Source of the DNA: Trichostrongylus colubriformis
Taxonomy: Eukaryota > Nematoda > Chromadorea > Rhabditida > Trichostrongylidae
Length of the DNA stretch: 64,000 nucleotides
Assembly (NCBI GenBank): GCA_963978905.1
Contig: OZ022259.1
Span: forward strand, 21,054,068-21,118,067
Direction: 5' to 3'
Position 1 is the first letter of the stretch. Each line of letters opens with the position of its first letter. Below the pieces are notes generated by a model that saw only the letters and a list, made by a program, of their open reading frames with translations, was not told the origin of the DNA and searched no databases. The position numbers were made by a program, and so were the translations under genes. Positions 57,701 to 64,000 of this stretch are shown here, in pieces.

Positions 57701-58418
57701 AATGTGAAAATTGATTTTCGGCAAAAAGGATTGATTTTTGCTACGATTGGTACTGGATCTAACATTTACAGCAGGAAATGTTAACTCGCTTTGGGATACG
57801 CTCCTGAATCCTTGTAGTTCTCCTGAACGGATCCGGAATAATTTCTGAATAGAGATGGCCATCTGGTAAGGAACCCTCCTTGAGATTCCCTGATAATTTA
57901 AAATTTGTGAACGCATAGTATGCCGAACATCGAATCCTAACAGACAAGCTATTTCTCTATCGATTTAAGGGTGGTCATTTGTAACCAGTTTTGCTTAGAA
58001 AAATTCAAAAAAAAAACTGTTTCATGCAGTGACTTGAGGTTCTTAGATTGTATAATTATGTCCATTCATTATTTATGTAGATATAAAACTAGATCATTGT
58101 TTTTATACAATGTATATTCATGTATGAATCATAATATATTGTTTATATCCATATAGAACAGGATAATGGTCCCAGAGAATGCCGATGTGTTTGTTTTGAG
58201 TTGATATTTGTTTTTTCCTTGACCGGTGGTTTGATCCTCTTCGGGGCTATTCCCTCTTCGCGCAGTGCTCATCTGGAGGATAGTCTAGCCCATAAACTGG
58301 AATATAGAGGTAATCAGTCTTCGTTAGAATGCGCCATGCTCTAAATTCCGTGCAAAATTTTAGTGGCCTTAGCTGGATATTAGAGACCTTTTAATAATTT
58401 CTTTCGACCAGGTATAAT
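54711..58418. other. AT-rich region without a supported gene
   Basis: GC-rich patch at 54820-54920 with an unsupported frame (VKADRLVNNRLVSRVDRLVL). A strong TTTTTCCTTTTTCAG acceptor at 56270 leads into sequence with early stops. Minus-strand frames at 57662-57947 (GSLPDGHLYSEIIPDPFRR) and plus-strand frames at 56949 and 57189 are weak candidates. Confidence 0.3.
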
Positions 58419-60422
58419 ATGTTTCGCTGGCGTCTTGCTCTTTTTTTAATGTTTCAACTTTACGGAGTGGTTCAGTACCAACTGAACGACTTTAACAAAA
58501 TTGAAGCTTCATTAAGTTGGCTGGAATCCAGTCCAAGATTCGCTATGGATCATAACAATGAATTAGAAGGTTAGCCGACGTGAATCTGGTATTACTGTTG
58601 CTTTGAATGGGGTCTATTAGCTCTAGAGCTAGTTGACCTGGGTATAAGGGTGGCTGATAAGTATAGGACGCCATATTTAGACCTATAAATTTCAAAGTAG
58701 GGAACGCTTAGGCAAGGCAAGTTTATTAAAAGATAAGATACAACTACACGATCACTATTTCACAGAAGGTGCTCGAAATTGGATCCTTTTGCTTTGATGC
58801 AGGCCTTCAGACGTCCGACGACAGAACCAACAGTGCGCCGCAGGTAGTCGACGTCGATTTCGTCCCAAGCCTTCTGAAGAGCCAACTTCAGAGCACGCAC
58901 AGAGCCGTAGGAGTGACCCGCGATCTTGCTTTCCAAAAATCCCCACACCGAAAACTTTGGTGCATAAGTTTTGCAGCATAGTTATTTTTACTTATTCGTT
59001 TATTTATTCATATGACAAAAAAAAGCATACCGAAAGTAGGGGATAATGAATAACTCGTATCCAGTAAATGATCCAGTAAAAAAGGTAGAAACGAAAGAAA
59101 TCGTATGATACATTTTCCAAAATGCTAGCATTTCAAAACTCTTTAATGACAGCAATATATTTGTCAAATTTTTCTTTTATGTATAGCCATCCTCCAATTA
59201 TATCACAAGTACATAGCAATATTTTTGAGAGTTCGAAGTTCTATAATTTTTTGGAAAATTGTCATGCATTGTAAAATCTAAGCACTATTCTAACAGAAAA
59301 GGACAAACTATATGGAACAATATGTCATGCTTTTTTACAAGTTTTCTACCTAGTAAATAATCTGCGGAAAATCTGTATAAAATCAGTGTGTTTAGTGGTG
59401 ATGTTCTATATAAAATCGTAATCTATATAAAATCATTGTGAAAACCAACGATAAATCTTCTGAATAACCTAATCTATAATAATGGGTCCATAACAATAAA
59501 TATGGTCGTTATTCTATGAGTTGAGAATAACAACGATGTTTCCTGGATTTTAATTTCTCAAATAATTATCTAGCTGATGTCAAAATTAAATAATTACATA
59601 AATGCATAATCAGAGGCTGTGCTATTTCATTCAAAGAGGCTATTTGTGTGGTAAGAATATCCCGAATACAGTAACCAGACCCCCAGTGTACATATGTTGT
59701 TGTTATTGTGTGTGTGTGTGTGCATAATTAATGTGATTCGCAGGTGCGAACTGCCCTCAATTCACCTAATCCGCCATAACATATCGTGATCGCGTGGAGA
59801 CATCTAGGTGACAATGAGAACACCTTAGCGAGAAGTACTTCGGAACATCTAGCAAATTCGATCAAAATTTCGAAAAAATAAGGCTAATTTTTAATTCTAA
59901 TTCCCAAGTGAGACAATTATTTCTCTTCCAAATCCCCTTCCCTGGATCCGGGTGTACAGTGACAATTAACGGACTCTCATTCGCATGGTTCGATGGTCGA
60001 CTGTTTCAATGCCCACCCAGGGGGGCTAAGTCTTCGATCCTTCCGGGCTCAGTGAATGGGTATCACACCTGTCAGGGAGGGACAGAGGATGAAAACAATG
60101 ACTTGTACAGGACTAGGATGGCCATTCGCCAGCATTCACTTGCTACCACGAATCTGAATGGATTTCAAATGTAGCCACAACCTAAAAAGGAAATGAGTAT
60201 GCAGGGAACCTAATTATTTTAACTCTTCTTCGAAACCCTGCTTTGCCATATACAACTTACTTGTTGGGAGAACAAGTGTAACGACTTTCGCTGTGTATGA
60301 AAATTGAAGTCACACCTGTCTTCAGATTCTCTCGGGAAGTTTGGAAGCTCCTAGAATGCTCCACTCAGGTGATCCCCTACTCAAACACATTCTGCCCGTA
60401 CATAGACTGCTTCAGAGAGTGA
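58419..60422 (+). CDS. small secreted cysteine protein, three exons, 115 residues
   Basis: Exon 1 (58419-58569) follows TTTCTTTCGACCAG, which fits a trans-splice acceptor. It encodes MFRWRLALFLMFQLYGVVQY, a clear signal peptide, and ends phase 1 before GTTAGC. Exon 2 (59960-60059, after GTGTACAG) reads TINGLSFAWFDGRLFQCPPR and ends phase 2 before GTATCA. Exon 3 (60326-60422, after CCTGTCTTCAG) reads ECSTQVIPYSNTFCPYIDCF, then RE-stop. All phases agree, giving 116 codons with stop. The mature protein has four Cys (C-x-n-C-x12-C-x4-C near the end), suggesting disulfides. Intron 1 contains a Tc1 relic. The exon 2 acceptor is the weakest call; no family is recognised. Confidence 0.55.
58735..58980 (-). 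pseudogene. Tc1-like transposase C-terminal fragment
   Basis: Reads KFSVWGFLESKIAGHSYGSV, then LQKAWDEIDVDYLRRTVGSV and RLKACIKAKGSNFEH-stop, the C-terminus of Tc1-like transposases (WG.LE.K, LK..L...W..I....LR, S...RL.ACI.A.G..F.H). Only the last 65 or so codons remain, inside intron 1 of the gene at 58419-60422. Confidence 0.85.
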
Positions 60423-60759
60423 CCCGGTAGGGGAGGCATATTCATGCAGCGAAGGATCCTATCTGAACGCAATTCAGTGAGTGGACCTCTTGAATCTGAA
60501 CAACACCCCTTGATTTTAAACCACCCATATTGTGAAAAGGATGAGTAAAATATAACCAGGAAGCACATGAAGCTCTTAATTTATACACTTTTCAAAACAT
60601 AACTCTATTTTAAGACCCGTAACCGATTCTGACGACGTGATAAGGGTTTCACTAGCAGCGCCATCCTTTCTCTGCACACTTGGACGGAAGTATCGCTGTG
60701 TTCCACCATATAACTAGTGTTGCTATCAACGCAGAGCTCCGTTAGGAGCGGATCGGAAC
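60423..60759. other. 3' flank of the secreted-protein gene
   Basis: Probable 3' UTR and spacer; no further exon recognised. Confidence 0.4.
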
Positions 60760-60845
60760 TTGAAGGAATCGAACCTTTGACCCCCTCCCCCCTGCCCCCT
60801 CGCATCTTGGGAAGGCCTGTCGATTATTTCGCTGACTATAGCCTT
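60760..60845 (-). repeat. tRNA-like SINE head
   Basis: On the minus strand a perfect B box GGTTCGATTCC lies at 60775-60765. An A-box-like TAGTCAGCGAAATAATCGAC lies upstream at about 60839-60820. A G-rich insert separates them, so this is not a functional tRNA. It abuts the 3' end of the LINE at 61003-62008. Confidence 0.5.
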
Positions 60846-61002
60846 ACACTAAGGCCGATGACCGCCATGATGGTAACAGTTTATTTATTTATTGATGGAC
60901 ATGCCATATTGCATGTGTTGAGAACAGGTAAAACACACATACAAATAAAATGCCTAAAGAAACGAAGTGGATACAACAACAACAAATGGTTTCAAAACTA
61001 TA

Positions 61003-62008
61003 AAATTATATAAATTTTTCTGCAGTCCTTTTGAAGACACCATACTTCACTGAGATGTCATTAGAGCGCAGGAAAGAATTAAAAGTGGTGCGCACCCTCT
61101 CCGAGAAAAACTTTGACCTGACCTGTGAACGAGCTGTTGTAGTAGAAATTTTCACTGATACTCCCCTTGTATTGGACTTTCGACTAAGAAAAAATTGGAA
61201 ATGTCCAAATGGACCATACCATGATAGATCGTATACGCCATAAGAAGGTCGAAACTCTTTCTCCTATTAGCCAAAGATTTCAACCCAAGTATCTTGTTAC
61301 TGTCAATTCCATTTGGTATGTCATTGTAGTTGGTATGGAGACAGCGGAGCATTAGCTTACGGGTAAAGTTATTTTGGACACCCTCAAGGGCAAAAATATC
61401 CTTCCTCTTATAAGGAGAGTAAACTGTAGAACCACACTCTAAGATAGGACGAACGTATGTTTCATACGCTCGCAATAGAATTGCGGGGTTTTTGGTACGG
61501 AGAACTTTATGAATATTGAATGTTCTACGGAGACCTTTAACTACTAGCGATTTGTAGTGTCCGGAGAAATCAAGATTTCAGTGGAAATCGAGAGATTGTT
61601 GACCTCAGCCCATTTTAATACTAAATTAATGGCTGTTTGAAGATTTGGGTCAGCATCATTTCCTTGTACCACCTTGTAGATCTTGATATCATCTGCATAA
61701 ATATTGCACGAAATTCCAAGGTCCTTAATGATGAATGGGAGATCTGCAGTGTAAATGTTGAATAAAATATGTGAGAGCACTCCCCTCTGAGGTACACCAG
61801 TTTTCACCAAGCGAACTGAGGAGCACGAGTCACCTACGCATACTTGGAAAGTCCTGTCAGATAAGAATCCTTTGAGCTAATTTTTGGTTAAAAATGGACT
61901 CCAAAGTATTCCAACTTTTGCATCAGTATTTCATGGGAAACCTTATCGAATGCTTTCTGGAAATCAAAGTAAACAACATCGACGTTTTTCCTTGATCGTA
62001 AGCGTAAG
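61003..62008 (-). pseudogene. CR1-type LINE reverse transcriptase, 5'-truncated
   Basis: RT motifs in order on the minus strand: DVVYFDFQKAFDKVSHEILM (about 61980), GVPQRGVLSHILFNIYTADL (about 61795), NIYADDIKIYK with the catalytic YADD (about 61705-61680), then LDFSGHYKSLVVKGLRRTFN, RAYETYVRPILECGSTVYSP (about 61470) and the C-terminal ARSQVRSKFFSERVRTTFNS (about 61110) to a stop near 61018. Frame changes at about 61880 and 61565, plus a missing block after YADD, disable it. A TTTATTTATTTATTGATGG stretch at 60880 is the likely 3' tail. Confidence 0.88.
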
Positions 62009-63454
62009 CTCTTATTACCTGTCCACTTTAAACGCAATAATAATAGTTAAATAGCAATACAGAATCCACAAGAACTCCTCCATATGAAAAAAAATCACTG
62101 CCGATTCATACCCATGATAAAATCAAGGAACAGTCTGCTCACCCCTGACATTAGACAGACGTGTGGTCTACTTCTTGATGCACTGCTGAAATTCGGTTCC
62201 TTAGACTGAGATCCTTTCCTTGAAATATGTGTAGTGGCGCTTTTTTCGCTATTCTGCGTGTACCAGTGGAAATCTGATAAAAGTATACGGAATGAAGCAT
62301 AAGTAAAAAGTGTGAAGCTTCAGCGCACCAATATCGTTTTGGGGATGCACCACAGGGAGAATCGATTTTCATCGTAGAATTTCCTGAATATGCCCCCCCC
62401 CCCTCCATTTTCCAATATATGTAGTACACGATTCATTCTTTGAAGATTGCTATACCCATTCTTAAGACTGTCTCGAATCTTTCAGCGCGGAGAACAGCGT
62501 CTGGAGGAGGGAGAGGGAGGCAGATGATCGACCTGTATGCCGGTGCAAAGCATAGAAACACATAGTTGAGTATAAATTCTTGGCTGTAAACCACTACTTT
62601 GAACTATGCAAAAAGCACCTCACTTCTCGATGAATAATCAGTGCTTGGCGTATTCCAGACGAGTTTTTCAACGCCCATGTGTAAATCATTATTTTTTTAT
62701 GTTTTTTTATGCATTTATAACGTTTTCTCTGATTTATTTTCCCGTACACAGTCAATAATCTTGGGCTGCCGTAAAAGAATGTGTGATAATCCCTGACTTA
62801 AGATGTTTTCGGGGTGTTAGTCTAGAAGGCGACGCAAGAGAGGCTGTTTGACTGATAGTGTGGCTCCTCGGCGTCACTACTGATACTGCGATTCTTTTCA
62901 TGTTGCCGACTGAACGAGGTGCGACACCATGGCGGCCCCGTCGGTCCGCCGATAGTGCGGCCTGGACGGGGCTATTTCAAATAAAAAATGATACAGATAA
63001 ACGTAGACAAGGAGTGGAAGGGAACACTACGCATTCCATACGACATATTTGTTCCATTTTTTGTGCGACTTCTTCAACGTTGCCTTTGGTAAATGAAAAG
63101 ACTACAGGGAGCAACCACTAGAGTGACTGAAAGCGCCAATAGTGTTTATTGTCCATTTGGTAATCAACAATGCAATTTTACGGTATATTGCGAGATTGAA
63201 GCTCTTGTTCCAGAGTTTCTCGGTGTCGAAGAAATCAGTGGCGATCCCTCTTGATAGGATTTTGATATTTTGTGATCTTTGATAGCTGCTGATTATCGCT
63301 GCAGCCCGCGATCCGAAAGTGACTACAATGGTTTGAGTCCCGTTTGACACCGAAGCTTCTGCCCTAAACCCAGCATCCTTGTAGTAACCCCCTTGATAGG
63401 GTCATGATACGATCCTCTCGAAGAGTTACTGTATCCCTCTGCTAAATGTATTTC
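62009..63454. other. no gene assigned; 11-C tract
   Basis: 62393-62403 is a C run beside TCCATTTTCCAATATATGTA. The minus-strand frame 63350-63102 (GSRAAAIISSYQRSQNIKIL, DFFDTEKLWNKSFNLAIYRK) is protein-like but unrecognised. A plus frame at 62858-63121 overlaps part of it. Confidence 0.35.
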
Positions 63455-63497
63455 CAGCAGATGAAAGAGTACTGGAGCTCCGGAACGTTGGGCTCAA
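63455..63497 (+). repeat. Penelope-type terminal motif, hammerhead-like
   Basis: CAGCAGATGAAAGAGTACTG then GAGCTCCGGAACGTTGGGCTC. The AGATGAAAGAG...CTCCGGAACGTTGGGC order parallels CTGATGA-stem-GAAAC of hammerhead ribozymes with substitutions. Confidence 0.4.
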
Positions 63498-63507
63498 TGG
63501 CTCCGGC

Positions 63508-63924
63508 TCACAAAAAAAAAACAATAAGCGCTTTCCCTGCTTGCACACACCGACGGATCAGAAATGGTTCCGTCTTGCGAATTCCTTGAAATGAGCCATT
63601 GTCTTGCTCAACTGCCATAGATAGACTGTGTTGCACCTCTAGACGTGCCAACTCCGTCATTTGAGGAAGAGTCTTGAAGAGAGATAAAACCGGTGGCTTG
63701 TGCGGTGACTTCATCCCTCGATCCTTCGCATAGAATGGATCGCTATGAATACTATTTTCTGTAATGCATAAGGAACGCTCGGCGTTTCCGAGAGCCACAT
63801 ATTCTATAAATCATTTTTGGAAAGGATTTCCACTTGCAGTTCCCTCGGAGTTTCGGCCGCCTCGTTTCGTTGTACCAGTATCAGCCTTATGAACACTATC
63901 AAATGCGTAACGGGATTGCATAGC
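63508..63924 (-). pseudogene. 139-codon frame with one internal TGA, function unknown
   Basis: After an AATCTTCTAG acceptor an ATG at 63924 opens MQSRYAFDSVHKADTGTTKR, continues to NPFQK, meets TGA (about 63814), then stays in the same frame through FIEYVALGNAERSLCITENS and MTELARLEVQHSLSMAVEQD to a stop at 63508. Either this is a gene with one nonsense change, or a 30-nt in-frame intron (GTGGAA to TTATAG) removes the stop; 30 nt is shorter than usual nematode introns. Not recognised. Confidence 0.4.
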
Positions 63925-64000
63925 ACGTTTCCTAGAAGATTTGCTGTTTTTTCACAGTTTTGGGCATTATTTTGCCAGTAGGACGACCATATAATTATAT

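Noticed and set aside
60760..60845. Functional tRNA gene on the minus strand
   Set aside because: A G-rich insert separates the boxes and no cloverleaf can be drawn.

Overview
This is eukaryotic, almost certainly nematode, genomic DNA; the repeat content suggests a strongylid or hookworm-like worm (inference). Exons are short and AT-flanked, with splice acceptors of the TTTCAG type. Non-LTR, BEL/Pao, Penelope-like, mariner, Tc1 and hAT relics are interleaved with many short inverted-repeat elements. There are no bacterial features: no operons, Shine-Dalgarno sites, CRISPR, rRNA or intact tRNA genes. Most long open frames are chance frames through repeats.

Layout. 1-274: mariner relic. 2022-5214: decayed BEL/Pao retrotransposon. 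5878-7352: head-to-head (fold-back) mariner. 7868-8904: fold-back repeat with a tRNA-like SINE in its loop. 9372-9660: fragment resembling CSTF1/CstF-50. 10295-10898 (-): three-exon, 136-codon Cys/His-motif gene. 12147-14071 (-): BTB-domain gene whose intron holds a (TAA)n block. 14.7-28.1 kb: MITE-rich region with at least seven copies of a family ending GGCCGCGTTCATAC, a second mariner fold-back, a tRNA-derived SINE and an RTE fragment. 28-35 kb: mostly unassigned, with a few candidate exons. 35.1-37.2 kb: three Penelope-like GIY-YIG fragments and a terminal motif. 41291-45337: hAT transposon with a perfect 8-bp target duplication. It carries a spliced transposase C-terminus and, on the other strand, a tandem array of short splice-flanked blocks. 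46325-46868: mariner MITE. 47095-48475: 1.38-kb near-perfect palindrome. 48.7-52 kb: several unassigned minus-strand frames. 54342-54710: small hAT-like MITE. 58419-60422 (+): three-exon gene for a small secreted cysteine protein, with a Tc1 relic in intron 1. 60.76-62.0 kb (-): tRNA-like SINE head and a CR1-type LINE. 63508-63924 (-): frame with one internal stop.

The best host-gene models (10295-10898, 12147-14071, 58419-60422) rest on splice signals plus matching intron phases. The most unusual structures are the hAT-borne array, whose blocks vary more than their spacers, the nested 1.38-kb palindrome, and the repeated formation of head-to-head mariners. All homology calls come from motif recognition by eye; no search was run.
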